In this document: positions 38,546 through 48,623 of the stretch, one piece after another
Numbering within the stretch: position 1 is the stretch's first letter
How the letters are laid out: each line of letters begins with the position of its first letter
Assembly: GCF_008693385.1 (NCBI RefSeq)
Contig: NZ_CP044065.1
Location: 806,001 to 870,000 of the forward strand
Direction: 5' to 3'
Length of the DNA stretch: 64,000 bases
DNA from: Cupriavidus pauculus
GTDB taxonomy: Bacteria > Pseudomonadota > Gammaproteobacteria > Burkholderiales > Burkholderiaceae
Translations under genes and position numbers: made by a program
The notes under the pieces: model-generated
The model's input: the letters and a program-made list of their open reading frames with translations, nothing else
Databases searched by the model: none
What the model was told of the DNA's origin: nothing

Positions 38546-39904
38546 ATGCCCCAGTTCTCCCGGAATCCTGACTCGCGCTACGCGCCAGGCGCCAGGCACT
38601 CCCACGCGCCGCTGCGCGCGGGCTGGCAACGCCTGCGTGCCATCTTCTCGCTGAACGACCCCCGCTGGGGCCGCAACGGTCAGGACGACGAAGACAAGGA
38701 CAAGGACAACAACCGCCAGCAGAACCAGCGGCCACAGGACGGTCCGCCCGATCTCGACGAGCTCTGGCGCGATTTCAACCGCCGCCTGAGCGGCCTGCTG
38801 GGCCGCAAGGACAACGGCGGTGGCGGCAACCAGAACTTTGGCGGTCCCCGCACGCCGGGCAAGGGCTCGGGCATCGGCGTCGGCGTGCTGATCGCCGCGA
38901 TTGCCGGTATCTGGCTGGCCAGCGGCTTCTTCATGGTCCAGGAAGGCCAGACCGCGGTCATCCTGCAGTTCGGCAAGTACAAGTACAGCGCCGGGCCCGG
39001 TATCAACTGGCGCTGGCCGTGGCCGATCCAGTCGGCCGAAGTGGTCAACCTGTCGGCCGTGCGTTCGGTCGAGGTGGGCCGCGCGACGTCGATCAAGGAC
39101 ACGAACCTCAAGGACTCGTCGATGCTCACGCAGGACGAGAACATCATCGACGTCCGGTTCACGGTCCAGTACGACATTCAGGACGCGAGCGAATATCTGT
39201 TCTTCAACAAGACCGACCGCGGTGGCGACGAAGAACTGGTGACGCAGGCCGCCGAGACCTCGGTGCGCGAGATCGTGGGCCGCAACCGGATGGACTCGGT
39301 GCTGTACGAGAACCGCGAACAGATCGCGCAGGGGCTGGCGAAGTCGATCCAGGCCATCCTGACCGCGTACAAGACCGGTATCCGCGTGATCTCCGTCAAC
39401 GTGCAGAGCGTGCAGCCGCCCGAGCAGGTGCAGGCCGCGTTCGACGACGTGAACAAGGCCAGCCAGGATCGCGAACGCGCGATCAGCGAAGGGCAGGCCT
39501 ATGCCAACGACGTCATTCCGCGCGCCAAGGGTACCGCCGCGCGCCTGAAGGAAGAGGCCGAGGGCTACCGTTCCCGCGTGGTGGCGCAGGCCGAGGGCGA
39601 TGCCTCGCGCTTCCGCTCCGTGCAGGCCGAATACGCAAAGGCACCGCAGGTGACGCGCGACCGTATCTATCTGGAGACCATGCAGCAGATCTACTCCAAC
39701 ACGAGCAAGGTGCTCGTGGATGTGCGCCAGGGCAGCAACCTGCTGTACCTCCCGCTCGACAAGCTCGTCTCGCAGACGCAGGGCGGGGTTGCCCCGTCGT
39801 CGCCCGCGGCGGCGCCGGGCGCGGCCGTGCCTTCGGTGCCCGATGCATCGTCGGATATCCGTTCGCGTGAAGCGATGCGTAATCGCGACCGCGATTCGCG
39901 CTAA
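38546..39904 (+). CDS. hflK: FtsH protease modulator HflK
   Basis: 452 aa. A charged N-terminus (DDEDKDKDNNRQQNQRPQ) and a Gly/Asn-rich stretch (GGGGNQNFGGPRTPGKGSG) precede a transmembrane segment (GVGVLIAAIAGIWLASGFFM, about residues 112-131) and a Band-7/SPFH domain (VQEGQTAVILQFGKYKYSAG). HflK and HflC form a large periplasmic cage around FtsH and modulate its proteolysis. A GTG at 38537 is in frame; the ATG at 38546 is preferred. Confidence 0.95.
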   Translation: MPQFSRNPDSRYAPGARHSHAPLRAGWQRLRAIFSLNDPRWGRNGQDDEDKDKDNNRQQNQRPQDGPPDLDELWRDFNRRLSGLLGRKDNGGGGNQNFGGPRTPGKGSGIGVGVLIAAIAGIWLASGFFMVQEGQTAVILQFGKYKYSAGPGINWRWPWPIQSAEVVNLSAVRSVEVGRATSIKDTNLKDSSMLTQDENIIDVRFTVQYDIQDASEYLFFNKTDRGGDEELVTQAAETSVREIVGRNRMDSVLYENREQIAQGLAKSIQAILTAYKTGIRVISVNVQSVQPPEQVQAAFDDVNKASQDRERAISEGQAYANDVIPRAKGTAARLKEEAEGYRSRVVAQAEGDASRFRSVQAEYAKAPQVTRDRIYLETMQQIYSNTSKVLVDVRQGSNLLYLPLDKLVSQTQGGVAPSSPAAAPGAAVPSVPDASSDIRSREAMRNRDRDSR

Positions 39905-39918
39905 GGGAGGAGACCGTC

Positions 39919-40821
39919 ATGAACCGACTGATTTCCTTCGCGATTGGTATCTTCATCGTCCTGGCCGTGGCGTCGTCGATGCTGTTCGTCGTCGATCAGC
40001 GCCAGTACGCCGTGGTGTTCGCCTTCGGCGAGATCAAGCAGGTCGTGCGCGAGCCGGGCCTGCACTTCAAGCTGCCGCCGCCGCTGCAGAACGTGGTCTT
40101 CATGGACCGCCGCCTGCAGACCATCGACGTGGCCGCCAACGAGCGCTTCCTGACCGCCGAGAAGAAGAGCATGGTGGTGGACTGGTTCGTCAAATGGCGC
40201 ATCGTCGATCCGCGCAAGTTCTTCGTCGCCTTCGGCGGCAACGTGCGCGGCGCACAGGACCGCATGACGCAGCGTATCGATTCCGTGGCGCGCGAGGAGT
40301 TCGGCAAGCGCACGGTGGCGGACGTCGTCGCCGGCGAGCGCGACAAGGTCATGCAGAACATCCGCACCGGCATGAGCGAGTACGCGCAGTCCGTGGGCGT
40401 GGAGATTCTGGACGTGCGCCTGAAGCGCGTGGACCTGCTGCCCGCCATCAGCGAATCGGTGTATCGCCGCATGGAGGCCGAGCGCAAGCGCGTGGCCAAC
40501 GAACTGCGTTCGACCGGTGCCGCCGAGGGTGAGAAAATCCGCGCCGATGCCGATCGTCAGCGCGAGGTCGTGCTCGCCGAGGCGTATCGCGATGCGCAGG
40601 TCATCAAGGGCGATGGCGATGCGAAGGCCTCGATGCTCTACGCCGACGCGTTTGGCCGCGATCCGAATTTCGCGCAGTTCTGGCGCAGCATGGAAGCCTA
40701 CCGCAACACGTTCCGCGACAAGCGGGACCTGATCGTGCTGGAACCGAGTTCCGATTTCTTCCGCTATATGCGGTCGTCGGGCGGCAGCAGCGCCCCGGCA
40801 CCCGCGCCGAGCAAGAAGTAG
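39919..40821 (+). CDS. hflC: FtsH protease modulator HflC
   Basis: 300 aa. N-terminal membrane anchor (LISFAIGIFIVLAVASSMLF, residues 4-23) then an SPFH domain (VVDQRQYAVVFAFGEIKQVV) and a coiled-coil rich in Arg/Glu (RRMEAERKRVANELR). Partner of HflK. A strong GGAGG (39906-39910) precedes the ATG by 8 nt in the 14-bp gap after hflK. The hairpin just downstream ends the operon. Confidence 0.96.
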   Translation: MNRLISFAIGIFIVLAVASSMLFVVDQRQYAVVFAFGEIKQVVREPGLHFKLPPPLQNVVFMDRRLQTIDVAANERFLTAEKKSMVVDWFVKWRIVDPRKFFVAFGGNVRGAQDRMTQRIDSVAREEFGKRTVADVVAGERDKVMQNIRTGMSEYAQSVGVEILDVRLKRVDLLPAISESVYRRMEAERKRVANELRSTGAAEGEKIRADADRQREVVLAEAYRDAQVIKGDGDAKASMLYADAFGRDPNFAQFWRSMEAYRNTFRDKRDLIVLEPSSDFFRYMRSSGGSSAPAPAPSKK

Positions 40822-40852
40822 GGTAGCCGGCAGTTCCCGGCCATCGACTACG

Positions 40853-40875
40853 AAACCCCGGCTTGCCGGGGTTTT
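40853..40875 (+). terminator. Intrinsic terminator after hflC
   Basis: AACCCCGG, short loop, CCGGGGTT followed by TTT. It separates the hflKC transcript from hisZ. Confidence 0.88.
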
Positions 40876-40931
40876 GTACGCTACCGGTGTACCATTCGCC
40901 CGGCAAACGTATGACAGTTATGAGAAGCACC

Positions 40932-42083
40932 ATGTCCAACCACTGGCTCCTGCCTGAAAACATCGCCGACGTCCTGCCGTCGGAAGCGCGCAAGATCGAA
41001 GAACTGCGCCGCCGCATGCTCGATCTGTTCCGCACCTACGGCTACGAGCTGGTCATGCCCCCGATGCTCGAGTACCTCGAGTCGCTGCTGACGGGCACGG
41101 GTCACGATCTGGACCTGCGCACGCTGAAGCTCGTCGACCAGCTGTCCGGCCGCACGCTGGGCCTGCGCGCCGACATCACGCCGCAGGTCGCGCGGATCGA
41201 CGCGCACCTGCTGAACCGCCCGGGCGTGACGCGCCTGTGCTATGCCGGCAACGTGCTGCACGCGCGTCCGGCGGGCTTCCATGCGACGCGCGAGCCGATT
41301 CAGCTCGGCGCCGAAATCTACGGCCATGCGGGCCTCGAGGCCGACGTCGAGATCCAGGAACTGATGCTGGCCGCGCTGCAGGTGGCGGGGCTGACCGACG
41401 TGCGGCTGGATCTGTGCCACGCGGGCATTCTCGGCGCGGTGCTGGAAGGGCTGCCGTCCATTCGCAAGATCGAGGATGCGCTGTTCGCGGCGCTGGAAAC
41501 CAAGGACGTGTCCGCGCTGCGCGAGCTGACGGCGGGGATGCCCGAGACCGAGCGCGACGCGCTGCTGGCGCTGCCGACGCTGTATGGCGGGGTGGACGTG
41601 ATCGATCGCGCGCGCGCGACGCTGCCCTCGAGCCCGACCATCGGCCGCGCGCTGGACGAGCTGGCCGCGCTGGCCGCGCGCGTGAGCGGCGCGAGCGTCA
41701 ATATCGACCTTGCGGACCTGCGTGGCTATCACTACCACAGCGGTGTGATGTTCACGGCCTATGTGGCCGGCCTGCCGAACTACGTGGCCCGTGGCGGCCG
41801 CTACGACAAGGTCGGCGAAGCGTTCGGCCGCGCCCGTCCCGCGACGGGTTTCTCGCTCGACCTGCGCGAAGTGGCGGCCCTGTCGCCCGTGGAAGTGCGC
41901 GCGCTGGCCGTTTTCGCCCCGTGGGATGCCGATCCCGCGCTGCGTGCGGCCATCGCGGCCCTGCGCGGCAATGGCGAGATCGTGATCCAGTCGCTGCCGG
42001 GCCACACGCACGAGCTCGACGAATTCAATTGCGACCGCCAGCTGGTCCGCCAGGGCAACGCCTGGGTCGTCGTGCCGCGCTGA
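40932..42083 (+). CDS. hisZ: ATP phosphoribosyltransferase regulatory subunit HisZ
   Basis: 383 aa, a class II HisS-like catalytic core ([72 protein letters not shown]) without the anticodon-binding domain found in hisS of this window. HisZ binds short-form HisG to form the active, histidine-inhibited first enzyme of histidine synthesis. ATG at 40932 ([20 protein letters not shown]) fits the family start. It lies between hflC and purA, where E. coli has no hisZ. Confidence 0.95.
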   Translation: MSNHWLLPENIADVLPSEARKIEELRRRMLDLFRTYGYELVMPPMLEYLESLLTGTGHDLDLRTLKLVDQLSGRTLGLRADITPQVARIDAHLLNRPGVTRLCYAGNVLHARPAGFHATREPIQLGAEIYGHAGLEADVEIQELMLAALQVAGLTDVRLDLCHAGILGAVLEGLPSIRKIEDALFAALETKDVSALRELTAGMPETERDALLALPTLYGGVDVIDRARATLPSSPTIGRALDELAALAARVSGASVNIDLADLRGYHYHSGVMFTAYVAGLPNYVARGGRYDKVGEAFGRARPATGFSLDLREVAALSPVEVRALAVFAPWDADPALRAAIAALRGNGEIVIQSLPGHTHELDEFNCDRQLVRQGNAWVVVPR

Positions 42084-42099
42084 ATATCTGCTGATTCCG

Positions 42100-42133
42100 A
42101 TGCCGGGACCGGCTTCGCGGCCGGTGCCGGCAT
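42100..42133. repeat. Long imperfect inverted repeat after hisZ
   Basis: ATGCCGGGACCGGC (42100-42113), loop ttcgcg, GCCGGTGCCGGCAT (42120-42133): a 14-bp stem with one mismatch. No T-run follows. Probably a 3' stem for hisZ mRNA. Confidence 0.55.
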
Positions 42134-42221
42134 GCGTTCGCGGTCTGCTTCCGCATGCCGCGATTTGTCTCGAACGGACCAGTTTGGCGCCCAAAAAACG
42201 GGCACTGTTCCGCAACGAGAG

Positions 42222-42227
42222 TAGAAT
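42222..42227 (+). promoter_or_regulatory. Predicted -10 element for purA
   Basis: TAGAAT in gagtagaatacg, followed by a T-rich leader to the ATG at 42256. A 13-bp palindrome, TTTGG-CGC-CCAAA (42183-42195), lies 27 bp upstream and could be an operator. Confidence 0.45.
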
Positions 42228-42237
42228 ACGTTTTTAA

Positions 42238-43599
<1,362 letters not shown>

Positions 43600-43680
43600 C
43601 GGCATGACGGCCGCGAACGGGGACATACCCGGGCGGCCGCACATAATGACCGCGGCGACACGAGCGTCGCGGCAATTCCC

Positions 43681-43702
43681 TCGGCCCGCTATCGCGGGCC
43701 GA
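43681..43702. terminator. Hairpin between purA and the phosphoribosyltransferase gene
   Basis: TCGGCCCGC (43681-43689), loop tatc, GCGGGCCGA (43694-43702), a perfect 9-bp stem followed by aaagcttta instead of a T-run. It could partly terminate purA transcription or only stabilise its 3' end. Confidence 0.4.
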
Positions 43703-43750
43703 AAGCTTTATCGGTCAGACCACGACTGAATAAAAAGAGCACAGCACAAC

Positions 43751-44320
43751 ATGAACCTCCCTACCAACGACGACGAGAACCTCTGGGTCTCGTGGGACGA
43801 ATACCACCGGCTGATCGCGCGCCTGTCGCTGAACGTGCACGAGTCGGGCTGGAAATTCGACAAGATCCTCTGCCTGGCCCGTGGCGGCCTGCGCGTGGGC
43901 GACCAGATGTCGCGCATCTTCGATGTGCCGCTGGCCATCCTCGCGACCAGCAGCTATCGCGAAGCCGCGGGCACGCAGCAGGGCGAGCTCGATATCGCGC
44001 AATACATCACGATGACGCGCGGCGAGCTGTCGGGCAAGATCCTGCTCGTCGATGACCTCGTCGACTCGGGCATCACGCTCGAGCGCGTGGGCAAGCATCT
44101 GAAGGAGCGCTACCCGGCCGTGACCGAGGTGCGCTCGGCAGTCATCTGGTACAAGGCGTGCTCGAAGGTCGAGCCCGACTATCACGTGACGTTCCTCCCC
44201 TCGAACCCCTGGATTCACCAGCCGTTCGAGGAGTACGACACGCTGCGTCCGCACAACCTCGCGGCCTGGCTCAAGCGAGGCAGGCGCGCGAGTCTGCTGG
44301 ACGACGATAGCGCGACCTGA
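43751..44320 (+). CDS. Purine-type phosphoribosyltransferase
   Basis: 189 aa. The PRPP-binding loop is LLVDDLVDSGITLERV near residue 99, and KILCLARGGLRVGDQMSR near residue 37 is the PPi loop. The C-terminal FLPSNPWIHQPFEEYDTLRP resembles the xanthine/guanine phosphoribosyltransferase hood. It probably salvages guanine, xanthine or hypoxanthine; the exact base preference cannot be read. It follows purA and ends 5 bp from a convergent gene. Confidence 0.88.
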   Translation: MNLPTNDDENLWVSWDEYHRLIARLSLNVHESGWKFDKILCLARGGLRVGDQMSRIFDVPLAILATSSYREAAGTQQGELDIAQYITMTRGELSGKILLVDDLVDSGITLERVGKHLKERYPAVTEVRSAVIWYKACSKVEPDYHVTFLPSNPWIHQPFEEYDTLRPHNLAAWLKRGRRASLLDDDSAT

Positions 44321-44325
44321 GCCAC

Positions 44326-44955
44326 TCAATAGCCGACCGTGAAACGCCGCCGCGTATGCCGCGGCGTTTCCACTTCGTCGATCATCGCGATCGCGTAGTC
44401 CTCGATCGAGATCGAACTGTTGCCTGCGGCATCGACCAGCAGGTCGTCCTCGCCGAGGCGAAACTTGCCCGTGCGTTCGCCGGGCGCCAGCAGCGCGGAC
44501 GGCGACAGGAACGTCCAGTCCAGCGTCGTCTCGCCCTTTAGTGTGTTCAGGAACTCGCGGCCCGCAAGCGCTTCGGCCTTGTACGCGGCCGGGAATTCCG
44601 GCGTATCGACGATCTGCACGCCGGGCGCGCCGAACAGGCTGCCCGCGCCGCCGACGACCAGCAGCCGCGGCGTCTCGCCTCCGCTCGCCTGGCCCGCGGC
44701 CTTGACCGCCTCGATGATGCGGCGGGGGTCGTTGCCGTGGAACTTCAGCGAACTGATCACGGCGTCGTGTCCCGCGAGGGCCCGCGCGAGCGCGTCGGCC
44801 TGTGCGACGTCGATATTCTTCGTGGTCAGGCCCGCGCGCGCGGGCAGACTTTCGGCACTGCGGGCGACGGCGGTCACGCGGTGGCCGCGTTGCAGCGCTT
44901 CATCGGTGAGGCGGGTGCCGACGTTGCCGGTGGCACCGAGAATGGCGATATTCAT
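44326..44955 (-). CDS. NAD(P)-binding SDR-like protein (YwnB-like)
   Basis: 209 aa atypical short-chain dehydrogenase fold. The nucleotide site is MNIAILGATGNVGTRLTDEA at the N-terminus. VISSLKFHG and LLVVGGAGSLFGAPGV follow, and there is no classic Tyr-x-x-x-Lys pair, as in NmrA/YwnB-type proteins. It sits directly downstream of an Rrf2-family gene, and the 62-bp gap contains an inverted repeat that also occurs upstream of that regulator. The arrangement recalls ywnA-ywnB of Bacillus subtilis. Substrate unknown. Confidence 0.85.
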   Translation of the reverse strand: MNIAILGATGNVGTRLTDEALQRGHRVTAVARSAESLPARAGLTTKNIDVAQADALARALAGHDAVISSLKFHGNDPRRIIEAVKAAGQASGGETPRLLVVGGAGSLFGAPGVQIVDTPEFPAAYKAEALAGREFLNTLKGETTLDWTFLSPSALLAPGERTGKFRLGEDDLLVDAAGNSSISIEDYAIAMIDEVETPRHTRRRFTVGY

Positions 44956-44980
44956 GGTCTTCCTTGTCGCGTCAAAAAAA

Positions 44981-45003
44981 TGTGAAACTAAAGTAGTTAC
45001 ACA
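44981..45003 (-). promoter_or_regulatory. Putative Rrf2 operator upstream of the NAD(P)-binding gene
   Basis: TGTGAAACTA-AAG-TAGTTACACA: the arms are inverted copies with one mismatch. The same sequence, differing in the 3-nt centre and one arm base, lies upstream of the Rrf2 gene at 45468-45490. It is 26 bp upstream of the gene start. Confidence 0.75.
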
Positions 45004-45017
45004 TCAGGGTAAAAAAA

Positions 45018-45452
45018 TCAGCGCTTGCGGCGCTGGCCGGCGCGCTCGACATCGGCGAGCATGCCTGCGATCGTGACTTCCGCGAGCGCCGCGTCCATGG
45101 CCGCCTGCGCACGGTCGGCGACATTGCGCAGCGCGCCCGTGATCTCGCGCCCGACCAGGCACGCGGGATTCGGCGCGCTCTGGTGCAGCGTGATCAGCGC
45201 GCTGGTCTCCACGGCCCGGAATACCTCGAGCAGCGTGATCGACGCGGCGGGGCGCGCCAGCATCGCGCCGCCCGTGCTGCCCATCGTGGTCGAGACGAAG
45301 CCGGCGTCGGTCAGCGCGCCGATCATGCGCCGGATCAACGCGGGGTTCGTGCCGACACTGCCCGCGATCAGCGACGAGGGCAGCGGTTCCTCGGCCTGCG
45401 CGAGCAGAGTGAGGATATGGACCGCGACGGCGAAACGGCTGCTGGTGCTCAT
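45018..45452 (-). CDS. Rrf2-family transcriptional regulator
   Basis: 144 aa. MSTSSRFAVAVHILTLLAQ and SLIAGSVGTNPALIRRMIGA form the winged helix of Rrf2 proteins. Only one cysteine is present (about residue 98, NPACLVGRE), so the three-cysteine iron-sulfur site of IscR/NsrR is missing; this resembles YwnA/HypR-like members that sense thiol stress. The ATG at 45452 is favoured because the conserved N-terminus starts there. It is upstream of the NAD(P)-binding gene, and both are preceded by the same inverted repeat, implying autoregulation. Confidence 0.9.
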   Translation of the reverse strand: MSTSSRFAVAVHILTLLAQAEEPLPSSLIAGSVGTNPALIRRMIGALTDAGFVSTTMGSTGGAMLARPAASITLLEVFRAVETSALITLHQSAPNPACLVGREITGALRNVADRAQAAMDAALAEVTIAGMLADVERAGQRRKR

Positions 45453-45467
45453 GCTGAAATGTCTTGA

Positions 45468-45490
45468 TGTGAAACTATGGTAGTTACAGA
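45468..45490 (-). promoter_or_regulatory. Putative Rrf2 autoregulatory operator
   Basis: TGTGAAACTA-TGG-TAGTTACAGA, nearly identical to the element at 44981-45003. It begins 16 bp upstream of the Rrf2 start codon, a position that would block transcription. Confidence 0.75.
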
Positions 45491-45674
45491 TGGCGGGGTA
45501 TGTCAAGCCGGTACAAGATAATGCCGGAATCGCCACTGTTTGCTGATACACTCATTCACGATGCATTCAGGTGTTGGATTCAGGTGTCCCGAGTGCAGAC
45601 CGATATAAGAGAGAAGAAGGGAGTTTCGATTGATCAGGGATTGCTGGCGTCGCAGAGATAACCGCGCGGACAAC

Positions 45675-45708
45675 AAAAAACCCGCAAGCTCGAAAGCGTT
45701 GCGGGTTC
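45675..45708 (-). terminator. Intrinsic terminator of tRNA-Leu
   Basis: On the minus strand, AACCCGCAA pairs with TTGCGGGTT around an inner GCT/AGC stem, followed by a T-run (plus A-run 45675-45680). It lies 17 bp past the tRNA 3' end. Confidence 0.88.
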
Positions 45709-45724
45709 TTTGCAGGAATATCCT

Positions 45725-45811
45725 TGGTGCCCAGGAGAGGACTCGAACCTCCACAGTGTTGCCACCGCTAGGACCTGAACCTAGTGCGTCTACCAATTCC
45801 GCCACCTGGGC
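45725..45811 (-). tRNA. tRNA-Leu, anticodon CAG
   Basis: Read on the minus strand, GCCCAGG pairs with CCTGGGC (acceptor stem), the D-arm is GGCGGAATTGGTAGACGC, the anticodon arm is CTAGG-TTCAGGT-CCTAG with CAG at 34-36, a long variable arm (GGTGGCAACACTG region) marks a class II tRNA, and GGTTCGAGTCC is the T-arm. CCA is encoded (45725-45727). Long variable arm and anticodon identify leucine. Confidence 0.97.
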
Positions 45812-45857
45812 AGGTGTCGAAACAACCGAAGCGGCCATTATAGCGACCGTATAACGT

Positions 45858-48497
45858 TTGTCAAATAGTTTCCAAAAATTGAATCAGAACAACTATCCGA
45901 TCCCAAGCCGGGAAGAAATCCTCGGCGTGCTCAGAACTTCGGGGTCGCCGCAGTCGGCCGGCGATATCGCCAAGGCCCTCTCCGTCACGCGCAAGGAGCA
46001 TGACGGCTTTCAGAAGCGCCTCGCGGCCATGGAGCGCGACGGTCAGATCGAACTGAACCGAAAAGGCCGCTACGAACTCGCGCACCAGCCGAATTTCGTG
46101 CTCGGCCGTGTGCAGGGCCATCGCGATGGCTTCGGCTTCCTGATCCGCGACGATGGCGAGGACGATGTCTTCCTGCCCGAGCGCGAACTGCAGAAGGCCA
46201 TGCACAACGATCGCGCGCAGGTGCGCGTGATCGGCTACGACCGCCGCGGACGTCCGGAAGGGCAGATCGTCGAAATCGTCGAACGCGCGAACCGTTACGT
46301 GATCGGCCGCCTGTTATCGGAGAACGGCGTGCTCGTCGTGGCGCCCGAGGACAAGCGCATCGGCCAGGACATCCTCATTCCGCCGAAGTCGCAGGGCAAG
46401 GCGCGTGTGGGCCAGGTGGTGAGCGTGGAGCTCGTCGAATGGCCGGACCGCTACGTGCAGCCCGTGGGCCGCGTGGTGGAAGTGCTCGGCGATATCGACG
46501 ATCCGGGCATGGAGATCGAGATCGCGGTGCGCAAGTACGGCGTGCCGCATCAATTCTCCGATGCCGCCGCCAAGGAAGCGCAGGCGCTGCCCGACGTGGT
46601 GCGCCAGTCGGACCTCGATCACCGCATCGACTTGCGCGATGTGCCGCTGGTCACGATCGACGGCGAGGACGCGCGCGACTTCGACGATGCCGTGTACTGC
46701 GAGCCCGTGAAGATCGGTCGCACGAAGGGCTGGCGCCTGATCGTGGCCATCGCGGACGTGTCGCATTACGTGCGTCCGGGCTCGCCGCTCGATGCCGACG
46801 CGCTCGATCGCGCGACGTCGGTCTACTTCCCGCGCCGCGTGATTCCGATGCTGCCGGAGAAGCTCTCGAACGGACTGTGCTCGCTCAACCCGCAGGTGGA
46901 CCGTCTGTGCATGGTCTGCGATGCGGTGATCACGAGCAAGGGCGAGGTCAAGGGCTACCAGTTCTATCCCGCCGTGATGCATTCGGCCGCGCGCCTGACC
47001 TATAACGAGGTCTGGGCCGTGCTGTCGAACACTAAGGGCCCCGAGGCCCACAAGCGTGGCGAACTCGTGCCGCATCTGCAGAACCTGTACGAACTGTTCC
47101 AGGTCCTGCTGAAGGCGCGCCGCGAGCGCGGCGCGATCGACTTCGACACGACCGAGACCTATATCGTCTGCAACGCGCAGGGCAAGATCGAGCAGATCCT
47201 GCCGCGCACGCGCAACGATGCGCACCGCCTGATCGAGGAGTGCATGCTCACGGCCAACGTGTGCGCGGCCGACTTCCTCGAGCGGTTCAAGCATCCGACG
47301 CTCTATCGCGTGCATGCGGGGCCGGGCGAGGAGAAGCTCAAGAACCTGCGCGAGTTCCTGAAGACCGCGGGCCTGTCGCTCGGCGGCGGCGACAAGCCGC
47401 AGGCGTCCGACTACGCCGAGGTCATGGACAAGATCAAGTCGCGTCCCGATGCGCCGATGCTGCAGACGATGCTGCTGCGCTCGATGCAGCAGGCCGTCTA
47501 CAGTCCCGACAATATCGGCCACTTCGGCCTCGCGTACGAAGCCTACGCGCACTTCACGAGCCCGATCCGGCGCTATCCGGATCTGCTCGTGCATCGCGCG
47601 ATCAAGGCGGTGCTCGCGCATACGAAGTACCAGCCGGCCTTTGCGCCGGGCACCGAGTTCAATACCTCGATCTCCCCGAAGGCCCGCCGCATGCAGGCCA
47701 AGGATGCCGAGCAGCGTGCCGAGGCCACGGCCGCGCGCGCGCGCCGCAACGAGGCCATCTGGGACGAACTGGGCTTGCACTGCTCGGCCAACGAGCGCCG
47801 TGCCGACGAGGCATCGCGCGACGTCGAGGCGTGGCTCAAGTGTTACTTCATGCGCGACAAGCTCGGCAGCGATTTCGCAGGCACGGTCAGCGCCGTCACG
47901 TCGTTCGGCATCTTCGTGCAGCTCGACGAGCTGTATGTCGAGGGCCTCGTGCACGTGACCGAACTCGGCAGCGATTACTTCCAGTTCGACGAGGCACGCA
48001 ACGAGTTGCGCGGCGAACGCACGGGCATCCGTTACCGGCTGACCGATCGCGTGCGCGTGCAGGTGTCGCGCGTGGACCTCGATGCGCGCAAGATCGACTT
48101 CCGTCTGGTGCAAGAGCCGTCGGCCAAGTCGCTGCGCGCGCGCGTGCCGGGTCCCGAGGCGCAACCGCGCGTGCCGGCGGCGCATGCGGTGCCGGCGCGC
48201 AAGAAGGGGCGCCAGCTTGCGGCACTGCTCGGCGGCACGTCGAAGCCCGAGGAATCGTTCGACGAGACGCTCGATCGCGTGATCGAGGAGCAGCCGGTGT
48301 TCGAGGCCGTGATCACGCCGATGAAGCCGAACGTCGCGCATGGCGGCCATGCCACGCACAAGACGCCGGGCGGCAAGCCCGCCAAGCGCGCGGCCAAGCC
48401 CAAGCCCGCGCATCTGGAGAAGCCGCGCAAGCCGGCGACCAAGGCCCGCGGCGCCAAGACGGCGACCAAGGGCCCGCGCGCGGCACGCAAGCGCTAG
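45858..48497 (+). CDS. rnr: Ribonuclease R
   Basis: 879 aa. Two N-terminal cold-shock/helical domains (RVQGHRDGFGFLIRDDGEDD) precede the RNB catalytic domain with DGEDARDFDDAVYCE (catalytic aspartates, about residue 270-285) and HFTSPIRRYPDLLVHR near 570, then an S1 domain (FAGTVSAVTSFGIFVQLDEL). The C-terminal 120 residues are rich in Lys/Ala/Pro/Arg. It degrades structured RNA 3'-5'. The start appears to be TTG at 45858 (LSNSFQKLNQNNYPIPSREE), since no ATG or GTG is available before the conserved segment. The divergent tRNA-Leu ends 46 bp upstream. Confidence 0.95.
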   Translation: MSNSFQKLNQNNYPIPSREEILGVLRTSGSPQSAGDIAKALSVTRKEHDGFQKRLAAMERDGQIELNRKGRYELAHQPNFVLGRVQGHRDGFGFLIRDDGEDDVFLPERELQKAMHNDRAQVRVIGYDRRGRPEGQIVEIVERANRYVIGRLLSENGVLVVAPEDKRIGQDILIPPKSQGKARVGQVVSVELVEWPDRYVQPVGRVVEVLGDIDDPGMEIEIAVRKYGVPHQFSDAAAKEAQALPDVVRQSDLDHRIDLRDVPLVTIDGEDARDFDDAVYCEPVKIGRTKGWRLIVAIADVSHYVRPGSPLDADALDRATSVYFPRRVIPMLPEKLSNGLCSLNPQVDRLCMVCDAVITSKGEVKGYQFYPAVMHSAARLTYNEVWAVLSNTKGPEAHKRGELVPHLQNLYELFQVLLKARRERGAIDFDTTETYIVCNAQGKIEQILPRTRNDAHRLIEECMLTANVCAADFLERFKHPTLYRVHAGPGEEKLKNLREFLKTAGLSLGGGDKPQASDYAEVMDKIKSRPDAPMLQTMLLRSMQQAVYSPDNIGHFGLAYEAYAHFTSPIRRYPDLLVHRAIKAVLAHTKYQPAFAPGTEFNTSISPKARRMQAKDAEQRAEATAARARRNEAIWDELGLHCSANERRADEASRDVEAWLKCYFMRDKLGSDFAGTVSAVTSFGIFVQLDELYVEGLVHVTELGSDYFQFDEARNELRGERTGIRYRLTDRVRVQVSRVDLDARKIDFRLVQEPSAKSLRARVPGPEAQPRVPAAHAVPARKKGRQLAALLGGTSKPEESFDETLDRVIEEQPVFEAVITPMKPNVAHGGHATHKTPGGKPAKRAAKPKPAHLEKPRKPATKARGAKTATKGPRAARKR

Positions 48498-48611
48498 CGT
48501 GAGCCCGCTGCCGCGCGGCGCCTTCCTCGAGAGGGCGCCGGCGGCAGCGCGAGTCTCCTGTTGCGGGTGGTCGTTTGCCCGCGGTTTTTTCTTGCGCCCC
48601 GGGATATCCCC

Positions 48612-48617
48612 TACAAT
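48612..48617 (+). promoter_or_regulatory. Predicted -10 element for rlmB, leaderless spacing
   Basis: TACAAT lies 6 nt before the rlmB ATG at 48624 (TACAATCCCGCC). No ribosome-binding site intervenes. Confidence 0.5.
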
Positions 48618-48623
48618 CCCGCC

